The notes beneath the pieces are model-generated. The model was given only the letters and a program-made list of their open reading frames with translations, did no database searches and had not been told where the DNA came from. This document shows, in pieces, positions 25,613 through 34,401 of a stretch of DNA of 64,000 bases. The stretch comes from Edaphobacter lichenicola (GTDB lineage: Bacteria; Acidobacteriota; Terriglobia; Terriglobales; Acidobacteriaceae), in contig NZ_CP073696.1 in the NCBI RefSeq assembly GCF_025264645.1, forward strand, positions 3,348,001 to 3,412,000. Direction: 5' to 3'. The position numbers were made by a program, and so were the translations under genes. The stretch's first letter is position 1, and the number at the start of each line of letters is the position of its first letter.

Positions 25613-27285
25613 ATGCAGGACAGCAGCGCATTCCAATACATCGCCGTTGACCAGATACACGAGTCCACCACCAACCCACGCCAGACCTTCGAGCAAAACA
25701 AGCTGGAAGAGCTTGCCGAATCGATCCGCCAACATGGTCTGATTCAACCCATCACCATCCGCCCGAACGCTAGCGGATTCGAAATCGTCGCAGGTGCAAG
25801 GCGCTTCCGCGCGGCGCAGCTTGCAGAACTGTTTTCTCTTCCCGCCCGCATCGTAGAACTGGACGATGCCGCCGCGATGGAGTGGCAGCTGGTCGAGAAC
25901 TCACAGCGTGTGGACGTTCACCCTTACGAAGAGGCGCAAGGCTTTCAGCGTCTCCTAGATCTCCCCGGCTACGACGTAGCCGCGCTTGTCACCAAATCAG
26001 GCAAGAGCGCAGCGCACATCTATGCGCGCTTATCACTGTTACAGCTTGTCCCCGATGTCGCGGAGGCCTTTGTGCACGAGCGCATCACCGCCAGCCACGC
26101 CAACCTGATCGCTCGTCTACCCCAAGAGCATCAAACGGAGGCGTTCGAAAACTGCTGGCGCAAAGACTGGCAGGACAAGGAAGCGCACCTGCTTCCCGCC
26201 AAGCACCTGAGCGCATGGATACAAGCCAACCTCTACCTGAGCCTTGCCGAAGCGCCGTTCGACCTCGAAGACGCCACCCTCAACCCAGAGGCCGGGGCTT
26301 GCATCACCTGCCCGCGTCGCAGCGGTTTCAATACCAGTCTGTTTGCCGACGTGCATGGCGACCAGTGCCTTGACGCGCCATGCTTCCAAGCGAAGGTGAC
26401 GGCTCACATCGACCGCGAGATTGCCGCGCGGCCTGAGCTTGTAACCATCGAGACAGCGTGGAGAGCGCCGAAGGAGCAGCGTCCCGGTGCCTTGCAGAAA
26501 CACCAATACCGCGAACTCAACATTCCCGATAACCCGGACGCCGAGCCGCCATGCAGTCACACCAAATCCGCCCTGATCGTGTTCGGCAAACATGCCGGGC
26601 GCACGCTCACGGTCTGCATCGAACCCGATTGCCCGGTACACAACCCGCGCGAAGTTGCGCGTGTTGCCGCTGACCCACCTCCTGTCATGGCTCCCCCCGC
26701 CGAACAGGAGACGGAAGAGGAGGCAGCACAGCGCGAAGCCGAGCACGAGCAACGGATGGCCGAGTATAGAGCCGAACAGGAGCGCAAAGAGGAGGAGCGC
26801 AAAGCCGAGTTCGACCGTCAGCAGAAGGAGTATGAAGCCGAGCAAGCGCGTCGCGACAAACAGTGCAAGGCTCGGGTTGCCACTTTCGACCGCATCCTCG
26901 ACCAGGCACCCGCCGTTTTCACCACCCCCAGCTTCGCTTGTTCCTGCGGTTGGTGGTCTACATCGACCCCTATAGCTTCCTTGAGGAAGTAGCTAGCCAT
27001 TTCGCGGGGAACGATGAAAACTTGGAGCAGACCGAACAGGAGATCGTACTCGCTGCTCTCGCCGACAGCGCAGACGACAAGCTAACCAGCTTCGCCTTGC
27101 GCCTTGCATTGAGCGATCACTTGGCCATACCGCGCGATACCGACCCCGACCTGCTTTCCGAGGCTGAGGCACTATTCGCACCCGCCCAGGCCCAGACCAA
27201 GAAAGCAAGTAAGCCAAGAACCAATCCAACCCTCGTCAAACCAGCCGAGAAAACGGCGACTGCCAAGAAGCAGAAAGCCGCCTAA
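25613..27285 (+). pseudogene. parB: ParB/RepB-like partition protein (PRTRC-like), frameshifted near the C-terminus
   Basis: The N-terminal ParB domain contains VDQIHESTTNPRQTF and GFEIVAGARRFRAA, the CTPase GxRR-type box. An HTH region follows (TKSGKSAAHIYARLSLL). The middle part has ACITCPRRSGFNTSLF and DQCLDAPCF cysteine motifs, then a charged Glu/Arg coiled coil. After the C5 run at 26925-26929 the conserved C-terminus (LRLFLRLVVYIDPYSFLEEV onward) is read in another frame to 27285. One extra C would give a single protein of about 557 residues. AAAGGAGG precedes the ATG at 25613. Real mutation and sequencing error cannot be told apart. Confidence 0.8.
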
Positions 27286-27298
27286 ACTGGTTCACTCT

Positions 27299-27332
27299 GG
27301 CCCCGGATTCTTCCGGGGCCGCTTTGTCTCTT
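27299..27332 (+). terminator. Intrinsic terminator after the parB-like gene
   Basis: Perfect 8-bp GC stem GGCCCCGG / CCGGGGCC with a 6-base loop, followed by a moderately T-rich tail (GCTTTGTCTCTT). It lies 14 bp after the parB-like stop and closes the ArdC-DUF6908-ParB operon. Confidence 0.8.
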
Positions 27333-27417
27333 AACCGGCCTCTTAATCGCGGCGGGAGAACCCTCTTCGGTTTCTCGTCGGGTAAGGAGGCGGCATCGCT
27401 GCCACCCCCTCCCCTAA

Positions 27418-27451
27418 GAACCGGACTTGATAGTTTCCCATCATCCGGCTC
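27418..27451 (-). ncRNA. Group II intron domain V
   Basis: 34-nt hairpin beginning GAGCCGGATG, with a GAAA-type tetraloop region (GGGAAACT), and ending GTCCGGTTC. It contains the catalytic AGC triad near its 5' side and the usual two-nucleotide-bulge geometry. It lies 50 bases after the maturase stop and 40 bases before the inferred 3' splice site. Confidence 0.85.
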
Positions 27452-27501
27452 AAGCCATGTGTAAGCCCCGCGTGAGCAGGGCCGGACACAACGCACAGTG
27501 A

Positions 27502-28983
27502 TTAGCGATCGTCATGGGCTTTCTTGAGTTTCTTGCGAGACTCGAAGTAGCTGCTCCATTGTGGGTCGAACGGATTAGCATTCGACTTCACCTTGATATG
27601 CCGTTCGATAGGTATCTTTCTGGGATCTATCAGATAAGACGCCATGGCGCGGCCTTGCCGCGTTTTCGAATCGGCCATGACAGCGAAGTATCGTCTCGTT
27701 CCAAGCCGATGCCAGTATCGGTTCACGATCCAGGCAGTGGACTTCTTCGGGTGCCGACGCTTCGCCCATCGCCAGAGCGACTGCCAGATGACCATCTCCG
27801 CTTTTCCGAACGCCGGACTCGCAACGATGTGGCGGTGATAGTTCGCCCATCCCCGGATGACCGGGTTGAGCCTGCCTATCAAGTTCACCTGTTTCGCGGA
27901 GTCATTCTTGCGAATAACACTGCGCACCTTCTCGAAGAACGCACGCAGATTCTTCTTCGAAGGTGTGGTGAGGACCTTGACGCCATGTCGCCGCAGGTTC
28001 TGCCCCAGGAAGTCGAAGCCATCTTCGATATGCGTGATGCAGGTTTTCTCAGGTGAGAGCTGCAAGCCACGTTCGAACAAGAAGCGTTCGACCAGCGGCT
28101 TGACTTCATTTTCGAGCAGTTCTTTCGAGCTGCCTGTGATGATGAAGTCATCGGCATAACGCACGAAGTTCACCTTCGGGTTGTGCATCTTCCCATCGAT
28201 CTTCCGTTGCCGGAAGGCCTGCTTGAGAAGCTGCTCCAGCCCGTCGAGTGTCAGGTTCGCCAGCGTGGGGGAGATGATACCGCCCTGTGGCGTTCCTGCC
28301 TCCGTGGGGAACAGCATTCGATTTTCCATGAAGCCCGCCTTCAACCACTTCCGCAGAACCTCTTTATCCGTAGGGATGTGGTCGAGCATCCATTCGTGAC
28401 TGATGTTATCGAAGCAGCCACGGATGTCGCCTTCCAGCACCCATCGGGCGCTGTTCCTCATGCCTACAGCATTGAAGCACTGCTCGATGGCGTCAGCGGT
28501 CGAGCGCTTCGGTCGAAAACCATAAGAGTTAAGATCGCCGGTTGTTTCCGAGACGGGGAGCAACGCGAGCAGGTAAAGCGCCTGCATTGCACGATCCTTC
28601 ATCGTGGGGATTCCCAGCGGTCTCAGCTTCCCGTTGGTCTTCGGGATATAGACTCGCCTCAGCGGTCGCGGTTGGTACCCGCGACGCCGAAGAGTGTCGA
28701 TGGCCTTGTACCTGGAGGCCGGGGATCGCCAGACTGCTCCGTCGACTCCCGGCGTGTTCTTGCCCTTATTGTGCGTCACTCGCTTTACAGCCAACGCTCG
28801 ACCGTAAAACGAGTGGGTCAGCAGCCATTGCAGGGCTTTCACCTTGCCGTAGCCGCCTTCCTGTGTTGCCTTGACGATACGCGCCTGCAGTCTCCTGACC
28901 TTCTGCTCGCATTGAGACCAGTCGATCTGTTCCCATTGAGCCGCCGGGCCGGAGGCTGCACACATGGATTGCTCCATCTTCAT
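27502..28983 (-). CDS. ltrA: Group II intron reverse transcriptase/maturase
   Basis: 493 residues. An N-terminal RT_N domain (VKALQWLLTHSFYGRALAVKRV, NTPGVDG) is followed by reverse-transcriptase palm motifs, with the active site FVRYADDFI near residue 275 and AGTPQGGIISP before it. The GIIM maturase/thumb domain includes IRGWANYHRHIV and WAKRRHPKKS. The protein stops soon after the YFESRKKLKK region, so the C-terminal HNH endonuclease found in many relatives is absent. The ATG at 28983 follows GGAGG; the frame's upstream part is intron RNA. It aids splicing and retrohoming. Confidence 0.93.
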   Translation of the reverse strand: MKMEQSMCAASGPAAQWEQIDWSQCEQKVRRLQARIVKATQEGGYGKVKALQWLLTHSFYGRALAVKRVTHNKGKNTPGVDGAVWRSPASRYKAIDTLRRRGYQPRPLRRVYIPKTNGKLRPLGIPTMKDRAMQALYLLALLPVSETTGDLNSYGFRPKRSTADAIEQCFNAVGMRNSARWVLEGDIRGCFDNISHEWMLDHIPTDKEVLRKWLKAGFMENRMLFPTEAGTPQGGIISPTLANLTLDGLEQLLKQAFRQRKIDGKMHNPKVNFVRYADDFIITGSSKELLENEVKPLVERFLFERGLQLSPEKTCITHIEDGFDFLGQNLRRHGVKVLTTPSKKNLRAFFEKVRSVIRKNDSAKQVNLIGRLNPVIRGWANYHRHIVASPAFGKAEMVIWQSLWRWAKRRHPKKSTAWIVNRYWHRLGTRRYFAVMADSKTRQGRAMASYLIDPRKIPIERHIKVKSNANPFDPQWSSYFESRKKLKKAHDDR

Positions 28984-29596
28984 TTGCTTTTCCTCCCGCG
29001 AAGATTCTGTAAGTTCTCTAGTCAACCACGACCAACTGGAAGTCTGCCTGCTTTCGCAGCGGAGTGATGTCGCAACTCCTATCCACCCCATTACAGAGCG
29101 GCTTTCGCTTTCTCCAGCCTCCTCTACCCGCTGCCTCGACAGTGCGCCTTGCGGAAACACCTGCCCTCGCGAGAGGGCGAGACATCGGGCTTACCTTGTT
29201 CCGTTTGAACGACACGAATGACGTAGTCCCTGCCTGCACACCGGCAGCCTTTTGTGTCCGTGTGCTCTTAGTCGGGATCGAGCAACCGGCTGCGTGCCTT
29301 TTGGCCAGAGCCTATCAGCGTCTTTGGCTCTTCGATGTTGACGATGCCTATGGCAGTTCACATATGTTGGACATATCACTCAGCCCGGCCCTCCCACCGC
29401 CTTGACGCTGGCAGTGTGAGAAAGCCCCTCGCGGGGCTCCCTCTGTCCAATCGACAGAGGGCCCTTGTCTCGGCAGCTCTCGACCCAGCCGTTACCAGCT
29501 ACGCCGATGCCGATAGGCTACTGCGGACGGAACCGCAGGTTCAGCTCCACGAATCCTCCCGTGTTGAACAATCATTCAAACGACTTCAAGTCGCAC

Positions 29597-29822
29597 CCGG
29601 CCCTCATCCCGCTTAGCACCGGCCTCGCTCGCCGGCTGCGCGGCAGAAGACGTTCCCCCTTCTGCACTTTCCCCTTCACTGCCTGCGGCGCTCATGACGA
29701 AAGGAGCGTTTGTCGCGAATTTGAAAGGGAGAAGCGTAGCCACAACACAGACCTCGGGGAGAACATGATGCTGGGATTGGCGGGTGCGTTTGTTGCCATA
29801 CATATTGCCGCGCCAGTCAACT
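29597..29822 (-). other. 5' exon flank of the group II intron, possible interrupted ORF
   Basis: A minus-strand frame starting at 29803 (MYGNKRTRQSQHHV) reads into the intron. Joining the predicted exons keeps the frame open for another ~46 codons (EKPKRVLPPRL...) until a stop inside the antisense of the parB-like gene. The frame has an Ala/Glu/Ser-rich, low-complexity C-terminus and no strong ribosome-binding site. It may be a small cassette gene hit by the intron or just an open frame. Confidence 0.3.
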
Positions 29823-30572
29823 CTAAACCTGGCCTAGACCACCATCGACAAAGAGTTCCGCTCCGGTGATGTAGCTGCTGTCATCTGAGGCTAGGAACAA
29901 GACCGCCTTCGCGACCTCATCCGGATGCCCGGTTCGGCCGATGGGGACTGCCTTAGCCAAGCTGGTCATACGCTGCTGGCCGACCGGTGACTTTCCTACC
30001 AAATCCCGGAATCCCTCTGTATCGATTGAACCTGGACTAACGACGTTGACGCGGATTTTGCGATCCCTTAGGTCAGTGGTCCAAGTCCGCGCAAACGAGC
30101 GTATAGCAGCCTTGGAAGCGGCATACACCGAATTGGATGAGAAGCCCTTGCTTCCAACGACTGAGCTGGTCAGGACGATCGTCGAACCCTCACGCATAAG
30201 CGGGAGAGCCTTCTGGACGCTAAAGAGCAAACCCTTGACGTTTGCGTTGAATATGCGTTCGAAGTGGCCTTCATCGATCTGGCCCATTTGCGCGTATTCC
30301 GCCGTTCCGGCATTTGCAAACACAATATCAAGCCGTTCGTGTGCTTCTGCGATTTGCTTGAAGAGGCCATCGAGGTCGCCCATATCTGCGACATTCCCTT
30401 GCACGCCGATGCAGCCTTTGCCGATCTTTGTCACGGCCGCATTAACTTTGTCCTTGTGACGGCCGGTTACATAGACCTGTGCGCCTTCGGCCACGAAAAC
30501 CTTTGCAGTCGCAAAGCCGATTCCGCTCGTCCCGCCTGTGATCAATGCCACTTTTCCATCGAGCTTTCCCAT
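29823..30572 (-). CDS. Short-chain dehydrogenase/reductase (SDR)
   Basis: NAD(P)-dependent oxidoreductase of 249 residues. It shows the Rossmann GGTSGIG (residues 13-19), the NAG-type motif FANAGTA, catalytic Ser in VLTSSVVGS, and catalytic Tyr/Lys in YAASKAA. The C-terminal ITGAELFVDGG is typical of classical SDRs. The ATG at 30572 has AGGAGA 5 bases upstream; the frame extends to 30671 but without a ribosome-binding site. Substrate unknown. It stands 68 bp after a small hypothetical gene and 4 bp from the intron-side flank. Confidence 0.9.
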   Translation of the reverse strand: MGKLDGKVALITGGTSGIGFATAKVFVAEGAQVYVTGRHKDKVNAAVTKIGKGCIGVQGNVADMGDLDGLFKQIAEAHERLDIVFANAGTAEYAQMGQIDEGHFERIFNANVKGLLFSVQKALPLMREGSTIVLTSSVVGSKGFSSNSVYAASKAAIRSFARTWTTDLRDRKIRVNVVSPGSIDTEGFRDLVGKSPVGQQRMTSLAKAVPIGRTGHPDEVAKAVLFLASDDSSYITGAELFVDGGLGQV

Positions 30573-30639
30573 GTCATTCTCCTGCATGCCGTCGAAGGGT
30601 CCCGCTAGATGGTTTCCACTCCTCCAGCGTGACGACTTG

Positions 30640-30831
30640 CTACCCTTTAGGTTTGAAGGTTGACACCTCAACTGTTTCGACCTTCTCTCGCATGCCTTTG
30701 GGCGAACGTTTCTCGCTAACTTCCGGGTCGGGCTTGGGAGCTTGTGATTTTGGTGGATGAACGTGCTGTTCGGTCAATTTGGCCTGTAGTTCTTCTTCAA
30801 GTTCCGGGCGGTTCGTGATATTTTCCCTCAT
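30640..30831 (-). CDS. Small charged hypothetical protein
   Basis: 63 residues, highly charged and proline-rich (VHPPKSQAPKPDPEVSEKR), predicted mostly disordered and cytoplasmic. GAGAGG lies about 8 bases before the ATG, which supports translation. It is located between two SDR genes on the same strand. No family recognised. Confidence 0.5.
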   Translation of the reverse strand: MRENITNRPELEEELQAKLTEQHVHPPKSQAPKPDPEVSEKRSPKGMREKVETVEVSTFKPKG

Positions 30832-30964
30832 TGTGTTTCCTCTCTAGGAGCTCAAAAGAGCGTATTGGAATTGGGTATCGATTCAGCGAACATGAAGAAG
30901 TCCGGGCAGTCTGCCTCTCGGTAAGATCGTCTGCGCGTAGACCCAGAGGCTCAACCAGTTTGCT

Positions 30965-31720
30965 CTACTGCAGGCCGCCCGAAGCTTGTATGATCTGCCC
31001 GGTGACCCAGCGTGATTTGTCAGAGGCAAGAAAGGTAACGACATCCGCAATGTCCTGGGTCGTTCCAGCGCGCCCCAGTGGCGTTTGGGTAACAAGGTCT
31101 ACGACAAAGGCCGTCTCAGAATTCATTCCCAAGGCACTGACACCCTCGGTCAGCACAATCCCGGGATTCACCGAGTTCACTCGGATACCGCGCCTGCCTA
31201 GTTCCTTGGCGAGAACATGGGTGATGGAATCGGAGGCTGCTTTGGTTGCCGTATACATCACCGTGCCAGGCAGATTGAGGGTCGTACCGGCGGTGCCGAT
31301 GTTGATGATGCTTCCGCCGGCGTCACCAAAGCGGATGGAAGCTTCCTTGCACATCAGAAGTGTTCCCAAAACATTCGTATCGAATTGCCTCCGGTACTCC
31401 GCCTCTTCGATCTCCGCGAGAGGACCAAACGTGTAAACGCCTGCGTTATTGACGAGGATGGCTACCTTACCGAAAGCCGCAATCGTCTGGTCGAAGATCC
31501 GCCTCACCTCCGACAGGTCACTAACGGATCCCTGAAGGGCGATCGCGATGCCGCCTGCCGCAGTGATTGCGGCCACAGTCTTTTCCGCGCCGGTTTTGTC
31601 TGAAACATAATTCACGACTGTTGACGCCCCTTCGGCTGCCAGCGCCTTTGCGATCGCCGAGCCGAACCCTTTGGAACTTCCGGTGACGATCGCGACTCTA
31701 CCGTCTAGATCCTTATGCAT
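30965..31720 (-). CDS. Short-chain dehydrogenase/reductase (FabG-like)
   Basis: 251-residue classical SDR. Motifs: TGSSKGFGSAIA (cofactor), VNNAGV, IINIGTAG (Ser replaced by Gly-Thr at this position), YTATKAA (catalytic Tyr/Lys) and WVTGQIIQASGG. Note that the catalytic serine position in IINIGTA is not an obvious Ser; a neighbouring Thr may serve. AGGGAG precedes the ATG. A palindrome lies 24 bp upstream (31744-31757). Probably NADP-dependent; substrate unknown. Confidence 0.88.
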   Translation of the reverse strand: MHKDLDGRVAIVTGSSKGFGSAIAKALAAEGASTVVNYVSDKTGAEKTVAAITAAGGIAIALQGSVSDLSEVRRIFDQTIAAFGKVAILVNNAGVYTFGPLAEIEEAEYRRQFDTNVLGTLLMCKEASIRFGDAGGSIINIGTAGTTLNLPGTVMYTATKAASDSITHVLAKELGRRGIRVNSVNPGIVLTEGVSALGMNSETAFVVDLVTQTPLGRAGTTQDIADVVTFLASDKSRWVTGQIIQASGGLQ

Positions 31721-31743
31721 GAGGACTCCCTATATCTTTCGAG

Positions 31744-31757
31744 CGACGAACTCGTCG
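31744..31757. promoter_or_regulatory. Palindrome upstream of the SDR gene
   Basis: Inverted repeat CGACGA-AC-TCGTCG, 24 bp before the SDR start. It has the same 6-2-6 layout as the TACGAC-CA-GTCGT(A/C) palindromes at 32281 and 34089 but different arms. A regulator site, perhaps for the upstream HxlR protein, is possible. Confidence 0.45.
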
Positions 31758-31884
31758 GTCATTTCCTAGACTACGAATCTGGCTTCAAGGCGTCTTGGCA
31801 AATGAGCTTCAGGATTGTTCGAAACAATCGACAGAGTGACGCGAGTTTGCACAATCCTCAGAATGTCAATGTCGGGTTCACCAA

Positions 31885-32241
31885 TCAAGCCTGCGAAGGA
31901 GGGACCTTTGCTCTTGCTTGCAAGATCTTTCCCCAAACGGCCAGATGATCCAAGATCGTCCAGATTGTCTCTCTCGTGTCATCGACAAAGTCGTATTCAA
32001 CATGAAGCAAGGTATCGCTCAAATCCCTTCTCACAACGATCCGTGCGGACTCCAAGGATCGAAGATTGGCTCTTAGTGCCTTCTTCGACGCCTTGGGAAT
32101 GAGCCTCATGAGCCGACTGAGACGAACGGGTTCCGTTCGCATGGCGCATAGGATTTCCAAGCTCCATTTGCCCTGTAGGACCGTTTTTACTCCAGAAACC
32201 CGCTGAATGTAACTTGCGCATTCGTGATAGTCCTGCATCAA
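31885..32241 (-). CDS. HxlR-family transcriptional regulator
   Basis: 118-residue winged-helix protein of the HxlR type. The core is VLQGKWSLEILCAM, RLSRLMRLIPKASKKALRANL and the wing LSDTLLHVEYDFVDD; a Cys near the N-terminus (YHECASYI) precedes it. HxlR proteins often sense electrophiles or oxidants and control nearby oxidoreductases, which fits the SDR 165 bp downstream on the same strand. ATG codons at 32241 and 32238 are both possible. Confidence 0.88.
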   Translation of the reverse strand: MMQDYHECASYIQRVSGVKTVLQGKWSLEILCAMRTEPVRLSRLMRLIPKASKKALRANLRSLESARIVVRRDLSDTLLHVEYDFVDDTRETIWTILDHLAVWGKILQARAKVPPSQA

Positions 32242-32280
32242 TCACCCCAAGTCCAAGCAACACTTGGGCTGTCTGAATAA

Positions 32281-32294
32281 TACGACCAGTCGTC
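32281..32294. promoter_or_regulatory. TetR-type operator, copy A
   Basis: TACGAC-CA-GTCGTC, 40 bp upstream of the HxlR start and about 200 bp upstream of the divergent TetR gene. A 17-bp word, ATAATACGACCAGTCGT, is shared with copy B at 34089-34102. Short near-perfect palindromes with a 2-bp centre are typical TetR-family sites. Confidence 0.65.
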
Positions 32295-32496
32295 TTATCG
32301 TGCCGTGACATTCAGCGATTATGTCAACTTCTTCTTTGACGGTGTCTTCAGACAAAACTTAGCGCGATATGCCAAGCATTCGGCTGATCGGCACCATATC
32401 GTTATCTGGTTGCCATTGAGACATCCCTGGCGCAGATAATCGAGCAGCCTCTGCGAGGCTGTTCACCTTCTGTCAACGATGAAGAAATGAGCCAGC

Positions 32497-33099
32497 ATGA
32501 CTGTAAGACGAAATGAGCAGCGGACCCGGTCGCTCATACTTCAAGCTGCATTCGAGATCGTCTGTATCTATGGGTTTTCCGGAGTGACATTAGGGAATCT
32601 CGCAAAACACATAGGAATGTCGAAGAGTGGCCTCTTTGCTCATTTCAAATCGATAGAGCAACTTCACCGGGAGCTGATTAAACACATTGGCAGTGTCTTT
32701 CGCACGGAAGTTGTGTCCCCAGCTCTCAATGTCGCCGAAGGGCTCCCTCGATTGGAAGCCACCATCGCAAACTGGTTGACGTGGGCGTCTCGTCCGACGG
32801 CCTTAGGCGGCGCTCCACTCTTAGCGGGCTTTTTCGAATTCGATGACCGTGAAGGTTCGGTCCGAGATTCTCTCTTAGAGGAAGGAATTCGCTGGTGCAC
32901 TCACCTGCGGCAGCTCGTTACCCAAGCCATCGCAATGGACGACTTCCGCCAGGATCTTGACGCGGAGCAGTTTGTCTTCGAGCTTTGCGGTATCTACTTC
33001 AGCTTCCATGTCTCGGAGCGCTTCATGCGCGATTCAGGCTCGCGTGGTTTCGCAAGACTGGCTGTCGAAGAACTCATCAACCGTGCTCGCAGGCGTTAG
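32497..33099 (+). CDS. TetR-family transcriptional regulator
   Basis: 200 residues. The N-terminal HTH is GFSGVTLGNLAKHIGMSKSGLFAHFKSIEQL (about residues 24-54), followed by a TetR_C-like ligand-binding region. It is divergent from the HxlR gene, with operator-like copy A in between. Ligand unknown. The C-terminal end approaches the convergent AraC gene within 40 bp. Confidence 0.88.
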   Translation: MTVRRNEQRTRSLILQAAFEIVCIYGFSGVTLGNLAKHIGMSKSGLFAHFKSIEQLHRELIKHIGSVFRTEVVSPALNVAEGLPRLEATIANWLTWASRPTALGGAPLLAGFFEFDDREGSVRDSLLEEGIRWCTHLRQLVTQAIAMDDFRQDLDAEQFVFELCGIYFSFHVSERFMRDSGSRGFARLAVEELINRARRR

Positions 33100-33136
33100 C
33101 GAGTCATTCGATATGCAAACTCCACAACGAGGGAGA

Positions 33137-34069
33137 CTACACCTTGAAGTCCCTACGCCAGCGGCCGGGGCTGGTGCCAGTGAGCTTCGCGAATGTTCGA
33201 TTGAACGACGCTTGGTCACAAAATCCGGCTTGGAATGCAATCTCTATCAAAGATTCATTGGAGTTGAGAAGGAGTTGTTTAGCGTGATCGACGCGCTGAT
33301 CGATAACCCAGCGGTGAACAGGAAGTCCGAAGGTTTTCTTGAAGGACCGCGCGAAATGGCTCACAGACAAGCGGCACTCTTTGGCAATTACCGCCAGCTT
33401 GACATCGTCGTACGTTCCCTTTGACAAGAGCTCCATCGCCCGCCGCCTCTGCCAGGTGGAGAGACCGCCGCGATGTACCTCTTCATCCTTCGACCGGGAG
33501 CTCCAAAGATGAACCACATGTGAGCAAAAGAGCATCACGAAGTGATTCATGAAGGTGGACGAGAAGAGAGAGGGCGCTTCAATGCAGGGAATGATAAGGC
33601 TCGTGAGCTGCGCAAAGACCGGAGACTCACTCAAATCCCCATGGCATTCAATGGAGAGTCGAGGCAGCCCGTTGGCGTCGGTGAAGTCGTTGAGCGTCGT
33701 CCGTGGAAGATGAAACTGCACGGAATCGCACGTATGAGCCACCTCAGGTGAAAGTGCCCAGTCGGCGTCGATACTGAGGTTTTCGGCAGTGTCGATCTTG
33801 GGATCGGCAGAAACATCAAGCAGCCACCGTTGTTGCACCCGGACAGGGTTGAGATGGACGGTGACGACCAGCCTTGGCAGATGAACGTAGTCAACCGAAG
33901 CATTTGTCGTTCGGGTGTGAGGCAATAGAGGTATTACTGCCGTTCTGCCGCGCGTCTCTGATGTGGGCGCGGTACACACGCTGTCTGCGATTGAAGGGAG
34001 CGGGCTCCCTGGAACGCTTTTGTAGGGCTGTGGGTTGCGTCTGTCATTCATGTCCGCTACCGCCTTCAT
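33137..34069 (-). CDS. AraC-family transcriptional regulator
   Basis: About 310 residues. The C-terminal AraC DNA-binding module is complete: LAVIAKECRLSVSHFARSFKK (HTH1), SLIEIAFQAGFCDQASFNRTFAKLTGTSPGRWR (HTH2). The N-terminal domain is a poorly conserved sensor region. The open frame starts at 34114, but the operator-like palindrome at 34089-34102 falls inside that extension, so an ATG at 34069 or 34051 (AAGG upstream) is more likely. It resembles AraC regulators adjacent to SDR and efflux genes in soil bacteria. Confidence 0.82.
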   Translation of the reverse strand: MKAVADMNDRRNPQPYKSVPGSPLPSIADSVCTAPTSETRGRTAVIPLLPHTRTTNASVDYVHLPRLVVTVHLNPVRVQQRWLLDVSADPKIDTAENLSIDADWALSPEVAHTCDSVQFHLPRTTLNDFTDANGLPRLSIECHGDLSESPVFAQLTSLIIPCIEAPSLFSSTFMNHFVMLFCSHVVHLWSSRSKDEEVHRGGLSTWQRRRAMELLSKGTYDDVKLAVIAKECRLSVSHFARSFKKTFGLPVHRWVIDQRVDHAKQLLLNSNESLIEIAFQAGFCDQASFNRTFAKLTGTSPGRWRRDFKV

Positions 34070-34088
34070 GTGCTTCTGCAATTGATAA

Positions 34089-34102
34089 TACGACCAGTCG
34101 TA
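34089..34102. promoter_or_regulatory. TetR-type operator, copy B
   Basis: TACGAC-CA-GTCGTA, a perfect 6-2-6 inverted repeat immediately upstream of the preferred AraC starts. It shares a 17-bp word with copy A at 32281, 1.8 kb away. Two copies flanking the TetR-AraC block suggest one TetR regulator controls both ends of the cluster. Confidence 0.65.
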
Positions 34103-34401
34103 CTCGGGAATCATGAAAAGGAATTACCCATTCGTGGGGGGTCCTTTAGGGTGTTTCCTCCCTTTTGAGTGATTCGACGATCAGCGACAGCCAATCTATT
34201 GACAGGCAACAGGTTCCAACGACGCGAAACCGCCAGAGATTCGCAGAACAGTCGTTGGAGGTCGGAACCTCGTGCCTCACGGACGCCTTTCTGGCCTGTT
34301 CCGCTAAAAGCCGAATGGCTTCGACAAGAGAACTCGGCGTATGTCAGTTACGGTTGCGGTAGTCGATTGCACACAGATTCGTTTGCATTTGGAGGTTCAT
34401 T
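34103..34401. other. Intergenic region, promoter of the single-domain response regulator
   Basis: Divergent region between the AraC and response-regulator genes. The only functional site visible is the ribosome-binding site GGAGG (34391-34395) before the TTG start. No terminator or RNA structure noted. Confidence 0.3.

Larger units (their letters stand above)
27377..29596 (-). mobile_element. Group II intron with maturase, boundaries inferred
   Basis: Self-splicing retroelement, about 2.2 kb, inserted antisense to the ArdC-ParB operon. On the minus strand the 5' end is GTGCGAC (29596-29590), matching the group II GUGYG consensus, followed by a domain I-like leader of about 610 bases. The maturase ORF comes next, then a 34-nt domain V and a domain VI-like hairpin, ending in CCCGAC at 27377 (3' end AY). 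Everything needed for mobility appears intact. The exon-binding sequences were not worked out, so the precise class is not assigned. Confidence 0.8.

Noticed and set aside
26117..26845. 242-codon minus-strand frame inside the parB-like gene
   Set aside because: Opposite-strand shadow of a high-GC coding region; hydrophobic composition comes from the Glu/Arg-rich codons of the real gene.
27299..27332. Terminator hairpin as a group IIC-type intron target
   Set aside because: The intron is inserted in the opposite orientation and its 5' exon does not carry a terminator-like stem, so a IIC-style insertion is not supported.
28183..29067. 294-codon plus-strand frame antisense to the intron maturase
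   Set aside because: Shadow frame of the well-supported RT/maturase; no ribosome-binding site, no domain.
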